This document shows, piece by piece, positions 36,158 through 49,996 of a stretch of 64,000 nt of DNA (positions are counted from its first letter, which is position 1; each line of letters begins with the position of its first letter). This DNA comes from Brugia malayi (Eukaryota > Nematoda > Chromadorea > Rhabditida > Onchocercidae): contig NW_025062475.1 in NCBI RefSeq assembly GCF_000002995.4, forward strand, positions 5,060,528-5,124,527, read 5' to 3'. Position numbers and translations under genes: made by a program. The notes below the pieces were generated by a model. The model was not told the DNA's origin. It saw only the letters and a list, made by a program, of their open reading frames with translations, and made no database searches.

Positions 36158-39100
36158 TATGTTGCTATTTGAAATTTTGACCATTTAATAGGCTTTCTAA
36201 CTTTCTTTTAAATTTTTTAGTCATTTTGAAAGAAATTAGTAATAATGGGAGTTTACATTTTTCTCTTGTAATGTGGCTTAAAAACATAATATGATTTATA
36301 AGCTATCAGTTAGATAAGTATAAGATTATGGAAGGATGAATAATAGAATGTGATTTACCGTAGTAAAACTAATTTCATTACTTTGTCCGATTGATGTTTC
36401 TGATTAGTCACTTATGATGTTGTTTGTAATCCAGAGTTATAGCTTTTAATTTGATATTGGTTGAGGTGTTGAATGTTTTTAAAAATTATGAAGTTGTGCA
36501 AATTTTTCAAAATTTGATGAAGTAGAAGATATAGTATAGCTGGGATCTTGCGCTTTTGCGCTAATGCTCACCATATATAAAAAACATGATATTAATCAAA
36601 TAGATTTTTTATTTGTTTCCCACATCAAATTGTACATTTTTCTAGATTTTTTAAAGATTGTATATGTTTTCTTCTTCTGTTCTAAATTTAATTCATTCAT
36701 ATGCTTACATATTCCGATTGCTGCTATGTTTTGTTCACGAGTCACGAGACCGGAAAGATATTCAAGATTACGTTTCTGGTACATTTGGAGATGAATGTTT
36801 TCTATGACGATCCTAATGAATATCCTCCCCAGGCTATCTGGTCTGCGCAATGCATATTAAAGAGGTGAGACAATATCAGCCAGGGTTACCATGTCCTCCT
36901 CTTTGTCTATCATCATTTTGATAACTATCTGCTTCTAAGTGTAGCAAGAAATATACCCTATCATTTGAAAATTCTTTGTCATAGTTGTGAATTGCTTTCA
37001 TTTTTACGACGGATTGTATTGTATGTATGTTAATGTGATATTTGAAAAATGCTGTGAAAGATTGTTTCTGAATCATTTCAAGAATTTTAGCATTTTTTTT
37101 TTCAGGGTTTTTAAGTTTAAAAAGCAGTTTTCATGAAATTTGAAATTCAGATTTGATTTTGTTTTATTTTGTTAGATTACGCTAGTGTGCTATCTTTCTT
37201 TTTTCTTTTATTTTAGATTTCTTGATGAAATTCAAATATTTGCATAAATAGAATTTCATTGGGGTTGTTTTCCTTTCTTTTATATTGTGTCCCTCTTTTC
37301 CCATGCTCTTGGTTGATCTTTACATTATTCTGATAGTATGCATTATTTTACATAGGATTAAATTCCTAAGGTTAGTTAGTCTATGTTTTCTGTATTCGGT
37401 GATTATTTTCAATTTTTTGATTAACGGAAGTTAGGATTTAGTTCAAAGATAAATAGTACATAACACAAAAAAAGGCAGCCTAGATTAAGAATTTCAACAT
37501 AATTTTTATCAGCTTACCAACAAAACTTAGAGAACGGTCAGAACAAGCTTTCGAAAAGTAATGGGATTTTCAAAGAGAAGTTGGAAAGAAAGGAGTAAAT
37601 TGAAGTGTCCAGATTTTGACAGCTAGAACTACCTCATTTCTAAAGTCTTATTTGTTACTCTTCCAATTTCTATATATCTTACCTTTTTCCATGGATTGTA
37701 AAAGAAGGAAAGAAATAATTTCCAATGTTTTGCAAATGTGTACTTTAAATTTCAGTCGTCTTTCGTATATATAGCAAAATTTCATTATTTAAACGCCAAA
37801 TCTCGCAAATTATATCAGTATTTGTCAATAATTGTCATTGATGATAAAAGATGAAATATTTTAACACCTTCTCATAAAATACTGCATTTATTCATTCCTC
37901 CTGCACGTAATATCATCGTAAAATGATATCATATCATATCAGGTAATGAAAATCAAAATTAACTGAAAAATTTTGCATTTTATTGTTTATTCACAATTTA
38001 TCTCTAATGCCTAAATAGCTCGTTTAATATCTTGTTCGTTTAGCAAAATTTCTTTATTAATACGTGTAAAATCTTACATTATAATTACAAATCATTCTTT
38101 TCATCTATATATTTTGTAAAAAGTTTTAATTATAAGTGATTGATGAAAAAAAAGAATGTTTACTTTCTTTCTTTTTTTTTATTACTCAAAATGAAGATTT
38201 AAGTTTCCTTTAGGAATTATAGTACAATAGAGCATTTTGTTACATTCAGCAATTCAAAATAAAAAACTTAATTTTTTGATAGAGTTAAATTTCTTTCTGC
38301 AGAAGTTTAATTGAAAATTAGCAAATTAAGAAAGATTTCAATGGATTCTTAGTATCAACAATAGTAAATGTTTTGTATGAATTTTTATTTGAATAAATGT
38401 CTATTATATTAATCAATCATTAGCATTCTATGATTACATTGGATTGATCATAACATTAGCATTTTTTCCGGAATTTTCACAGTGAATACCAAATTAAATG
38501 ATCATCCATTCTTAGCACATAGAATTATTATTCATTCCATTCATTCCATTCTATTCAAAATTTATCAGTAAATGAAATTTTATAAACTTTCATTCGGATT
38601 TTTCACAAATGAATACCAATTTTGAAAATCTGATCAAATTGCAAATAAAATAAAAATGGCGCAATTGTTGTATGTTACTCATTGTGCTTATTGTTTCCTA
38701 TCGTGATTTGGTTGTTTAATTGAACAAAAATATTCTACTAACTTTGTTGTGACACGTGATTTCCGGTGTATTCAAGTGACAACTTTTTTCGAAAAATATT
38801 ACTAAAAGACAAGGAAAAAAGTTAGTTTTATTAAATTTTGATTAAGCATAAGATAATTAATAATTGTTGCTTAAATGAATTTTCCTCAATGAATAACAAA
38901 TTTATTGGCAATATTTAAAATTTAAAAACGGTTATTGCAAAGTTCACTGAACTTAACATTCATAAAAATCGCTTTGACTTTGAAAATGGTATTAAAGAAA
39001 GAAGGAACAAAATTTGTTAAAAGAATTGATTGCCTAAAAGTAAGCGAGTTGAAGTGAAAATTGAAAATTTTATTACCAGCCTCCTTTTTTTGGATAAGTC

Positions 39101-39868
39101 AAAAAATTTTCTCATCTCGTTTTTTCCTTTTTTAACAAATGTATATCAGGACAAATTTTATCAATTGCTTCAGTAATTCTACGGAATTCATAAAAGTAAA
39201 AAAAAAACCGATGAGGGACTTTATTTTCACATAGACTAATTCTTCAATACGACTCACCGTATGTTTAAATTAGGTTTAGATATAAGATGATTAAACTAAT
39301 AAGCAGATAAAAATAATTCCGGAACTATATAATAATTAAATTAAAAGAATAGAGTAGCGATTTATTGTATTAAGTAAATTAAAACATTTATTCATTACTA
39401 ATTTCAAAGGAAAGAAAAAAAAACCGAGTGTTTTTTTTTTTTTATACATTTTTTTCTACTTATTTCTAATAATAATCCAATCATTTATATCAGTCTTACA
39501 ACTTTTTCTTCTTTTTTTCTCTCTCCCTGTCTTTTCAATTTTCATTTAACATTCATATATGATTTCATTTGAAATTTTACAATATTACTGATCATCAGGT
39601 TGTTCAATCTTGCAATCAAATTTTAACTTATACATATGTTCGTTTCTGTTTTTCTTTTCTTATTTTTAAACTTCTCTTCTGCTTCTCTCTTCCCCCTTTT
39701 TACTCTCTCTTTGTCATCACTATTTCTCGTTGTTTATCCTAACAAAAAGTGTAAATATTTGGATGAATGAAAAAGTGAAAAAAAAGAGAGCAGATAGAAA
39801 AACACTTAGTTCAAATAAGCAAAATCAAAATAAACATGAATAATTTTTATTTTATGTGTAAAATATCT
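36158..39868. other. Start of the long AT-rich region; one less AT-rich island
   Basis: Mostly AT-rich sequence with A and T runs and no gene I can support. An island at about 36,690-36,945 is the exception and is listed separately. Confidence 0.4.
36700..36945. other. Candidate exon island, strand unresolved
   Basis: This non-repetitive patch is clearly less AT-rich than its surroundings. On the + strand a frame of about 55 codons is open (with GKIFKITFLVHLEMNVFYDD), reaching a GTGAGA donor near 36863, and a second frame opens after a TCCTCCCCAG acceptor near 36833. On the minus strand another frame is open between a GCGCAG acceptor and a GTAAGC donor. I cannot choose between these, and no family was recognised with confidence. 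It may be an alternative 3' exon of the phosphatase gene or part of another gene. Confidence 0.3.
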
Positions 39869-39871
39869 GTA

Positions 39872-39935
<64 letters not shown>

Positions 39936-39958
39936 TGTATGTGTATGTGTGTGTGTGT
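39869..39958. repeat. (TG)n microsatellite
   Basis: About 90 bases of TG with occasional TATG interruptions. A shorter TG-rich stretch follows near 40,070-40,110. Confidence 0.95.
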
Positions 39959-42900
39959 CTGTGGTGTAAATTAGTTTAGTTTGCACTTAAGTTCAAGTTT
40001 AAGCTCACTTTTCTTTCCATGTTTTCTTCATGAAGTAAATCTACACACATTCATTTATACGAATGTATTTGTATATATGTGTGTATGTGTTGTCCGTGCG
40101 TGTGTGTAATGTATTAATTTGTTTAGTTTGAAGTTAAGTTCAAATTTTAAGCTTATGTCAACTTTCCTTTCTATACTATTTGTTCGTCATGAAATGAACT
40201 ATCGGAAGAAAAGCTTTCTTTTTTTTAATTTTTCTTTCAATTTTTAAATTAAATTTCATTCTTGTTAAAACTTATCAGAACGTAAAATGTAAATTTTAAA
40301 CACAAGCACTTTGCATTATGATATTACAATAAATAGTTTTAAATTTGTAGAAAAGTAATTAATTTCAAATTTATTAGTACATATGAAAAAATTAGCAAAC
40401 CTTAAGATGATTCACTATACCTAGGTAGTAAGAGTACTTTTATATAGCATAATTTATAGATATTAGGTGCTATCCAAAAATGGAACTTATTAAACTGAAA
40501 GTTAAACAATTTGTGGAACTTAATTTAAGCATAACATTGTAATAATTTAAACTAATAATTTTTAATAATTAATTTTTTGTTTTCTTATTTATTAAAATGC
40601 AGTAAGAAAATATTTCACTTCAATTTTAGCTTTTTATGTTTAACTCCATCAAGGAACTTTTTATATCAATCAAATAATCACTAAAATGCACTAACATTTT
40701 GAATTTAAAATCAGAAATCAAAAAAAAAAAAACTTACCAAAATTTTAGTTTAACAAAAAATGAAACAAAAAAAAGGAAAAAAGTTCCTTTCTAGTCTACT
40801 CAAAAGTTAACAAAAAAAACTTTTGTTAAAAAAGTGATGGCATATTTTGCAATCGATTCTCTTCCTTTTTCATTTTTTTTTTTTCATCAATACAAAGTAC
40901 AAACAAATTTGTATTATTTAGCCCAATTAAATCAATAATTTACATATCAAAATTAAATTTAAATTAATATATTTCATAGCAACATACAATACATTTTTCT
41001 TGTTTCAGTTTAACGTTTGGTCTAGTTCAGTTCCTTCAAAAATGAGTTGAAAAAAAAAACATTTTTTTAGATAAATTTAATCGAAATTTAAATTTACATT
41101 TTCGAACTAAAAGTGATAGGTAATATGATGATTTGTCATATATTGGTTGTTTATTTTTTTTTTCTTTTTTCTTTTTTTGGATAAAAATGAGAAATAGAAG
41201 AGAGAAAGAAAAAAGAACCCTCAGTTCGGTTAAAAAAGAGATTTCAGATGATTTTTTTTTTTGAAAAAAAAAGCAAAAAAAACTGGAGCAAATGGTCTAA
41301 CGAACTTGTGTACTTTTATATATTAAGAGAATGTGTATGTGCATGCATGTTGATGTTTGTATGTATGTGTGTGTATGTGTCACCGATGAGATTTTTTAAA
41401 TGTATCTTTTGTATGTCTGTGATGAATTTTTTCTTCTCCAATAAAGTAATAAAACAAAGAGAAAAAATTACTTTATTTCCGTTTTATTTCCTTTCCCGTA
41501 CCATCATCCATCTTAGTTTTTATTTTTAAAAAAAAAAAGAAAAGAAAAACTGTAAAAGGGCACTTTTTTGTCAAATAAAATTATTAGGTAACAACTACCA
41601 TTTGCCCACATTGCATTTGCTCTCTCATAACGTTTGTTTGATTGTTTTCACGTACGTACGTTGTTTACGTTTTTTCTTTTTTTTATGTACTATCCTATGC
41701 CATCTAAATCCATATAGTCTAATCCATCTAATGAAAATAACAGCTCGTGTTATTTTCATTAATCAGTCACTTGCTACTACATCTTTTTTTTATCATTATT
41801 ATTAACAAAATTCAATAAATTGAATTACTCAATTTCTTTTGACAGTAATTTATAAATCGTTGTCAGGAATTAATAAAATTAGTTTGAAAAAATTAAAAAT
41901 TTTTAGGCCTTATTTTTTCTTGATGATTAATTCATAAATTAATCTAACGCTTTTATATAGATTTGAAAACATATAATATATTTTCACCATTCTTATCATC
42001 ATTATTTCTTATCCATTTATCAGTATCGTTAACAATGTAAAATGATGTATAATGGTTGTCATCGTTTGATAACGATAACAGCAATGATGAAGCAATCATA
42101 AAAATGATGATAATGACTGTTAAGTTAGTGTAAAAAAATAAATAAACAACTTTTTTTTAGTGCATCTAGAAAAAAACAAAAACATTAAAGAATAAAATTG
42201 AGTTGTAATGCAACTATTATCCACCTAAAAATAATGATAATGAGATTATAAAATATTTTTCATTGTAATGATTGACTCACGTGAAAATCAACAATACTAA
42301 TCGATAATTAATATTTAGTATAATGTACACACTAATTAAACTGTTAATCAATATTATCAATTGATAACCAGTACAAATATAAAATGATCATTGATATTTC
42401 TTCAATAAAAATTTTATCTTTATCTTATTGGATGTAATCTTTTAACCTTTGCCTCAATCATTTCATTCAAATTATTCCAAATTCTTATCCGTTTCTCCTG
42501 TCCAAAAAATTTTTAATCATCCGTTTGTAATAAGGCAAATTTTTCGGACAGCAGTTCCTTTTTCATTTGAAAAAATAGTAACTGAATAGCAATATGCATA
42601 TACAAAATATTCCTGATATATAAGATATCCGAAATCTCTGATATATATTAACATATTCCTACACTTATTTGTTTGCCAAATGAACCATTTCTTTCTACTG
42701 CTTTATCTTGATATGCCGAAAAATATCCTGATAACGTTTGTCTTGACATAAAAAATATTTCGAATTGCTAATCTTGAAGCTTGAAGCATTTGCTAATCCA
42801 TTTATTAATACTATTTCAAATTCTCATCCACTGCTTCCCAAAAATTTCATATCAATGATTCATAGTTCAGGATTTTTTTTTGTTTAAATTAAATTACATT

Positions 42901-44352
42901 ACAAAATCAATTTTTTTTATTTTGTTTAAATTACGAAATCAGTATCCTGAATTGATAATATGCGAAATAAATATCATAAATTTTTGGCATGCAAATACAT
43001 CGATTTCCTAATATACCAATTAGATATTCTAAGTCTTTAATATACAATCATCTCGAATTCCCAAAAATATACAAAATAAATATCCTAAATTGCCAAAAAC
43101 ATACAAAATAATTTATGATTTACATATTAAATAAGCCATTTTCTAATGCAATACTTCTCATTTCTTTTTCATTATTTTTCTTTCATTCATTAATTTGCAA
43201 CGGACATTCATTTCATTATTGTTCTAACGATATATTCGATGTTTGAAATGACTGATAACAGAATAATAGTGCCAACATGTTCATGGCTCCAATTCATTCT
43301 CTTCTCCTTCTCCTCGATCATTTTCATATTTTCCTATCAATTTTATCACATCTTTTTATCATTTGTTCACCACTTTTTTCTTCTTTTCTTTTCCCTCAAA
43401 CATTTTCTCTCTTTCTTTTGTCATATTAGCATTACAATGTAAACTAATCATGTATATATATGTATGCATATTTTTATAGATTAGATGAATAATCAATCTC
43501 TTCTCTTTCTTTTTCTTCTTCAATCGATTTTTTTATTGTCTCTAGTTTTAAAAAGCGATTAATTATTTATGATATCACTAAATTATTATCATCAGTGTAT
43601 CTTCTTCATTCATTTGATATAGTTGAATTTATATGAATGTGTTGCATAAAAATCCACCATTATTGTGGTGGAGAATTACAATTAGCTTTCTTGAACGTGA
43701 AATTCCGTGTGCTTATAATTAACACACGCCATCCTGACTGTTTTGAGATTAAGCCGTTACATTTAGTTGCTAATAAAGTGAAGCATTACTGATAACTTGT
43801 TAAAGAAATAATTGCAAATATTTAATTTTAATCTAATTTGAATTCATTTTTGTATTTCCTTTGCATATAACATAATATGATACGATATGAATGATGCATC
43901 TCATTTCGCTACTCTAATTATATAACTTATTTTAATCACTCCTCTTTTCTCTCTCTTTTTCATTTATAGCAGTATGCTTACAAAAATAAAATAATTCATA
44001 CATTTTAGAATAAATTGTAAATAAAATTTTTTTTGAAATTTTTTTCAAAATTTTAAGGAGTATAATTAATTAATTTAAACATAAAACGACAGTTACATAC
44101 ATTCTATTTTCCTTTCTTTCTTCCGTTCTCTCTCTTGCATATTCACTTCTCTCCAATCTTTTTTTCTAAATTTTTGATCATTGCTCAAAATTAAATGAGC
44201 AGTGAAAGAAAGGAGAATACGAAAAGAAAAAAAGAGAAATTTCATTGATTCAAGAAGAAAAAAAGATTATCCTCAACCCTACCATCGTCTAAAATTCATT
44301 TATTGAATTGTACATTTGCCTGATTTTTGTCTCATTTTCCTCTTCCATCCTC
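39959..44352. other. AT-rich stretch without a supported gene
   Basis: Low-complexity sequence with many A and T runs. A short patch at about 43,650-43,770 is less AT-rich and has two small hairpins (CCACCA/TGGTGG and CGTGTG/CACACG). It has a short open frame on each strand, but neither is convincing. Confidence 0.4.
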
Positions 44353-44387
44353 CATCTCTCTCCATCTCTCTCTCTCTCTCTCTCTCT
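44353..44387. repeat. (CT)n microsatellite
   Basis: A CT-rich run, perfect over about its last 20 bases. Confidence 0.9.
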
Positions 44388-44840
44388 TACAACCATTACC
44401 GTCATCACCGTTGTCATCATCACCTTCCTTCCTCTTCACCTTCACATTTCAATTCCACTCTACAGATTAATCCATTTTAGATGGATTGATTGATTGACTA
44501 ATTGATTGGTGGTTGATGATTGATTGATTGATTCATTAATTGATTGGTTGATTAATTAATTAATAACAATCATTTATTTCATCTCTCTTGTTCTCCCAAT
44601 AATTGTCGATAATTTTTTCTAGTAATTCTAAAATTAAAATTATTCATCCTTTTTCTTTATTATACCATCAAAAAGAAAAGACTTTTTTGTTGCTAAAATA
44701 TTTTTGGGAAATAAAATTTAAAAAAGAAGGAAAAAAGAGAAAAAAATTGACAAAAGGAAGGAAAGTGAGCAAAAAGAACAATCTTTTCCGTTTAAAGGAT
44801 AGAAGTATGGAAGAAACTTCTACCCGAAGAGGGCAGAATG

Positions 44841-44884
44841 CGGGGGAGGGTGAAAGGCGGGGAGGGTCGAAAACGGGGGAGGGT
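44841..44884 (+). repeat. G-rich tract with three related units
   Basis: Three units spaced by about 16-17 bases contain CGGGGGAGGGT, CGGGGAGGGT and CGGGGGAGGGT. Each holds two G-runs of three or more, so the + strand could form a G-quadruplex. The tract is striking within very AT-rich DNA. Confidence 0.8.
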
Positions 44885-44989
44885 AGAAGAAACCTATTGC
44901 TTCATAACTTATTTCTTTTGTTTTTCATTTCCACATTATAGCTTCAATTTGGGATCAAATTTCATTTGTTACCACATACATCACAATAA

Positions 44990-45285
44990 TCTATATATAT
45001 ATATATTGCACACACACATACACGGAGAAAAGTCTGTCACATACATACATACACCTACATTGACATGCACGCTGTCGTTTTCCTCTTTTTTCTAAAAAAA
45101 ACTTCAAATGGGGAGAAAAGTACAGCTGATAATTCCTAGAAATAATTCTTTAAAAAAAAAACACTGTTCCATTTGTTAAAACATAGACACACATACACGT
45201 ATATATATATTAGTATGTGTACATACACAAACATGCATACACGTCATGCATATATACACACATACACATACATACATACACTATA
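44990..45285. repeat. TA, CACA and CATA microsatellite cluster
   Basis: Short runs of TATA, CACACATA and CATACATA are interspersed with unique sequence. Confidence 0.85.
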
Positions 45286-45589
45286 TATAAGCGGTTAGAG
45301 CATTGTTAGAATTCATAATTCAGTAAGCAGAAGAGAAAAGTTATCCGTTGATTCCAGCTATCTACCTGATTGCTCACCTATGAACCTTTACCTACCTGTC
45401 TACTGATCTACCTACCTGCTAGTGTATCTATCTATATACTTTGAACTTTATCTCCTTGCATACTCGTTTCATCATCATATTTCTCGGTATTGTCACTGGT
45501 AATCGAAAAAAAAAAGAGAAAAAATGTGTTGGAGAGTTTGTTTATTCACACTATTGCAAAAGAATGCATTGAAGATATGAAGCAAGAAA

Positions 45590-45622
45590 GGGGAGGGAGA
45601 GGGAGAGAGAGAGGGAGAGAGA
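45590..45622. repeat. (GA)n-rich tract
   Basis: GGGAGGGAGAGGGAGAGAGA-type purine run. Confidence 0.85.
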
Positions 45623-45934
45623 AGAGAATTTTGAAGTCTCTAATAATAAATAAGCTATCTGTGAAGATGAAGTCATGTGATAATTATTGGATATTAGCAT
45701 TAGTAATGATAAGGTTATGATGATGTTATGATAATGGAACATTCGTGAATTCTTTACAAGTACTATTCATTTAGCATCATTACAGAATTTTCAATAACAT
45801 TTTTGAATGGTTCGTTTTGCTACCATTAAGCAACTCGGTTTCTTAAAACTAGGATTAGCTTGGGTAAATAAAACATAAGGAAACAAACAAGCAAACAGAA
45901 AAATGAATAAGTTTATTTGTCATTAATTAATTGG

Positions 45935-46221
45935 CGGTAATAAATAATAAATGTTAGTAATAATGGTGACAGGAGTAGTGATAGTAATAAAATAATAATA
46001 ATAGTAGTAATAATAATAAATGATAACAATGATAATAATAATAATAAATAATAATAATAATAATAATAATAATGATAATAGTAATGATAATAATAATGAT
46101 AATAACAGTGATAACAATAATAATAATAATACCAATGATAGTAATAATGATAATAACAATGATAGTAACAATGATAATAATAATGATAATAATAGTAATA
46201 ATAAATAATAATAATAAATAA
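45935..46221. repeat. Imperfect trinucleotide array (AAT/GAT/AGT)
   Basis: Nearly 290 bases of AAT units with scattered GAT, AGT and AAC variants. It is open in several frames and would read as poly-Asn/Asp or poly-Leu/Tyr, but this is a repeat artefact and not a gene. Confidence 0.92.
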
Positions 46222-47504
46222 CAGTAATGTCAATAATTTTCAAATTCGTATAAGTTCATTAAAAATGTTTGATTTTTGAAAAAAGATAAAAAAACATAAT
46301 TCATATTTTTTTTTGCAGTTTTATTAATATTAATAATCGCAGGATAATGTATGTATTAATGATTACCCATAATGCACTGATCTCTTACTATTTAATCTTA
46401 TCCATTTAATCTGACTCATTATTTTTTGTTTTTAAATAAAAACATGGCAATAAAAGTATGATCTATTCCTATTCGTCTTAATGCAATTTTTATTTTAGAA
46501 TAAAGATAATTAGTCATTCAAAAAGAAAAAGAAAAAAAATCAATCATTCTTTGCTATCTTGAAATTTAAATTCGCAAAAAAAAAAATGATTTCGAAATTG
46601 CACAAAAAAAAAAAAAAAATAAATAATTTAATATCGTTACAACAGTGAAATACCAATTCATAGATATTATTCGTATTTTTTTCGCTTCATTTTGTTTTTG
46701 TCAACTGAAGGTGACAATCGATTTTATCCATGAATCTATTTAATCATTTCGATTATCAACAAAAAAATTCAAATTTTAACAATTTGGTTTCATAATTTAT
46801 TTTTCTCTTTTTATTGTTCTTGAATGAAAACTTAACTGTTACAAATTTTGATGAGCTATTCCGTTTCAAACGAAATGCGCCCTTTTTGATATTACATTGT
46901 ATTAAAATAGAATTTGTTCGAAACCTGTTATTGATTCGATTAATATCTTGGAAAAAAAAAGATCCTTTATTAAAAAACTTTCTTGAATTTTTTTCAAAAA
47001 AGAAGTGGAAATTTTTGAAAAATTGAAACTGCCCTATTACACATTACCCTTATATTATGCTTTTCATTGCATTTCGTTTTTCTTTTTTCTTTTCACTTTT
47101 TTCCTTTATTTCTGATTTTTCAGCAAAATGATTGTTAGATATTTAAATAGCATCCATTTTTTCTTCTCTCTTACAAAATAATAGCTCTCTTTCAAGTATA
47201 GCATTTCGTCATCGTTTCGAGGTCGTTCAAATATTATTTTATTTGTTGTTGTTATCATAATTTTATAGTCACGAATTCTTTCCATCCATACATATTTAAT
47301 AAAGAAAAAAGGAATTTCTTTTTTTATCCAGTATTTTTTTTTTAATTTCACTTTCATTATTAATAGTATTAATAATGATCATAGTGATATTCAATAGCAA
47401 TAATGACAGTAATTATGATAATCACAATAATATAACAAAAAAGACAATAGTAATAATAATGATAGTAATGGCGATGATGACAATAGCGATGGCAATAACA
47501 ATAA
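46222..47504. other. AT-rich stretch between trinucleotide arrays
   Basis: Low-complexity sequence with long A and T runs. I see no supported gene or signal. Confidence 0.45.
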
Positions 47505-47773
<269 letters not shown>

Positions 47774-48330
47774 CAATAATAAATATTCCACATTCAAAAA
47801 TTTCCTCTCTCCTCCATCCTAATATTTCCCTCAAATGGGAATAATGGATGTGTTTTTACAACTGTGAAATTTACATATTTCAAATTTTTATATGGGTCAT
47901 CTATAAAAAAATAAGTGTACATGTGATAATATTTACTCACATTTGCTGAAATCAGTAAAGGCATAGTGAAGGAAGTATTTTTGTATTTCTCTTCCATTTT
48001 CTTCCTTTTTTCATTCATCGGACCTATTTTCTCTTCGTCAATCGGTCATTCGTCAGCAATCGTTGCTCCTTTCAACAAAATTTATTTTATACAATTTTTT
48101 TTTTTTTTTTCATCCTTTAACATTTTAAAAGATTTCGATTTGATCAGATTATTCTCTTCCGGAATTTAGCTGCTTATTTATATTTTATTATGCATTTGAT
48201 TGGTTGATAGAATATTATTTCTCAGAGATATTGAAGTTATGCCATTGTGGTGAGCTAATTTTCTCATTTCAATTATCTTTTCAAATTTGGATGTCACTTT
48301 TATTACTTTTTTTAAAAAAAAAACTAAAAT

Positions 48331-48561
48331 CTATGACAGAGTAGTTTCATTATGGTCGTCTTCATTTGATAGCCATCTGGCATAGCAAAAATAACTTATG
48401 ATACTATCATCACTAGAAGCACTGCTTATCATTGTCGTATGTTCGCCTTGTAATCCCACTTGAGGCGTTATTGTCATGCGCAAAGTGTAGGCTATATGAT
48501 TGGCAGGTACTATGGATGACTGTTCGTGTTCACTGAAAAACACCTCAAACTTTAGATGCTT
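48331..48561 (-). CDS. Candidate terminal exon of an unidentified minus-strand gene
   Basis: Read on the minus strand, a long T-run ending in TAG (an excellent acceptor) is followed at 48561 by 76 open codons and a TAG stop at 48331. The protein begins KHLKFEVFFSEHEQSS and ends DDHNETTLS. It is mixed in composition, neither repetitive nor hydrophobic, with an acidic/serine patch (SSASSDDS). The base composition is clearly richer in G+C than the flanks. No family was recognised. If real, the rest of the gene lies at higher coordinates, separated by long introns. Neighbouring sequence shows no obvious preceding exon. Confidence is limited by having only one exon. Confidence 0.5.
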   Translation of the reverse strand, partial: KHLKFEVFFSEHEQSSIVPANHIAYTLRMTITPQVGLQGEHTTMISSASSDDSIISYFCYARWLSNEDDHNETTLS

Positions 48562-48562
48562 C

Positions 48563-48593
<31 letters not shown>

Positions 48594-49964
48594 GTTAAAA
48601 TGCTCGCAATAATGCTTTGATTTTTTTCAATAATAAAAATTTGATACATTAAGTATTAGATTTAATAGTTATTAGTATTAAATTTAACTACTACAATCCG
48701 ATGATGAAAATATATTTGGCGGAGTAATTATAAAATTCCATGCTTTATTCATAAAAGAAATTCTGGGCGAATCATTGTTTAAACGAATTATGAAAAATTT
48801 GCAATTAAAAAGTCGAGAAAATATCTAATTCAACATTATCTTGTTATATCAATTCTTAAGTTATCATTTCATTTATTATCATTACTTTGTTGAAATATTT
48901 TACGCATATTTCATTTCCGTTTTTACTAATTGTCGTTCCGGTTAATCCGATTGATACATCTCTCACATAATTCTTCTTGTCTCCTTATAACTTTATCATA
49001 TTCTCTGAAATGTATTCATCTATGTTTAAAATATTTTAATTTAATTTTTTTTAACTCCTGTTATTTCAATTTAACCCATTGCATTTTTTTTTTTAAATTT
49101 AACTTCTGCGCATATATATACATCCATACACATACACACACACAACAGATACATACATACGTATTACATACACAATAGCTGTTCATAGTGCTTTAACCAG
49201 ATTTTACTGCTTTTTTTGCACAAGTAGTTGTTGTGGTAGGTTCAGATCGAGTTTAGTAAACTTGTTCACTTTCATAATAATAAGTTTTATTATTTTTTAT
49301 TTTTAGTTAATTTTACTTAGTCTTTCTATGTTGAGTAATGTTTTTTTAGCTTGAAATACTTTGGTGATTTAGATTTGACGGCGGGAGGGTTATTATTGCT
49401 ATTTATTATTGTTAAAATTTTTAATTTTTTATAAAAATTGAAGTTTTTTTTTCGCTCTTTAATATTTTCTATATGTTTCAGCGTATTGTTAATCCCTTGC
49501 CTTCCTCATTTTTATCTTTCATTTTTTTTTTCATTTCCAATTTTCAATTATTTATTACGTAATCTATTCCTTCATCTGTCCTTTTCTCCTCCTATTTCTT
49601 CCTCTTCCAACTCTTTCTTTGTTCATATCAGTCTTATCAAACAGAAATATGATATCATGTAATTTGATTTAATCGATTGAATAGAGCATAAATTGAATGC
49701 ATTTTTTTTTTTGTGTTTATCAGAAACTAATACTTGATTAATATTTATTTATATCGTTTAAAAAATAAAGGAAAAAAAATGCGAGAAAAGAGACTAACAG
49801 TGAAGAGAAAAGGGAAAATCATTATATGACTGACTGAAGGAACTTTTAAATTTATTTTTCAATATTTTCATTTTTGTTAGTTCATAAAATTTATTTGTTT
49901 CTTTTTTTCTCTATTTTTTTTCTTTTTTGATTGTTATTTATTATAGAGCAACTTTTAACAAGGA

Positions 49965-49996
<32 letters not shown>

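Noticed and set aside
44603..44941. 112-codon + strand open frame
   Set aside because: Lys/Arg/Gly-rich translation of purine-rich low-complexity DNA, with no splice context or conservation signal visible.
45290..45330. tRNA-like GCGGTTAGAGC string
   Set aside because: No second promoter box and no cloverleaf could be drawn.
45913..46243. Open frames of over 100 codons in the trinucleotide array
   Set aside because: They are poly-Tyr/Leu/Asn translations of AAT-type repeats, not genes.
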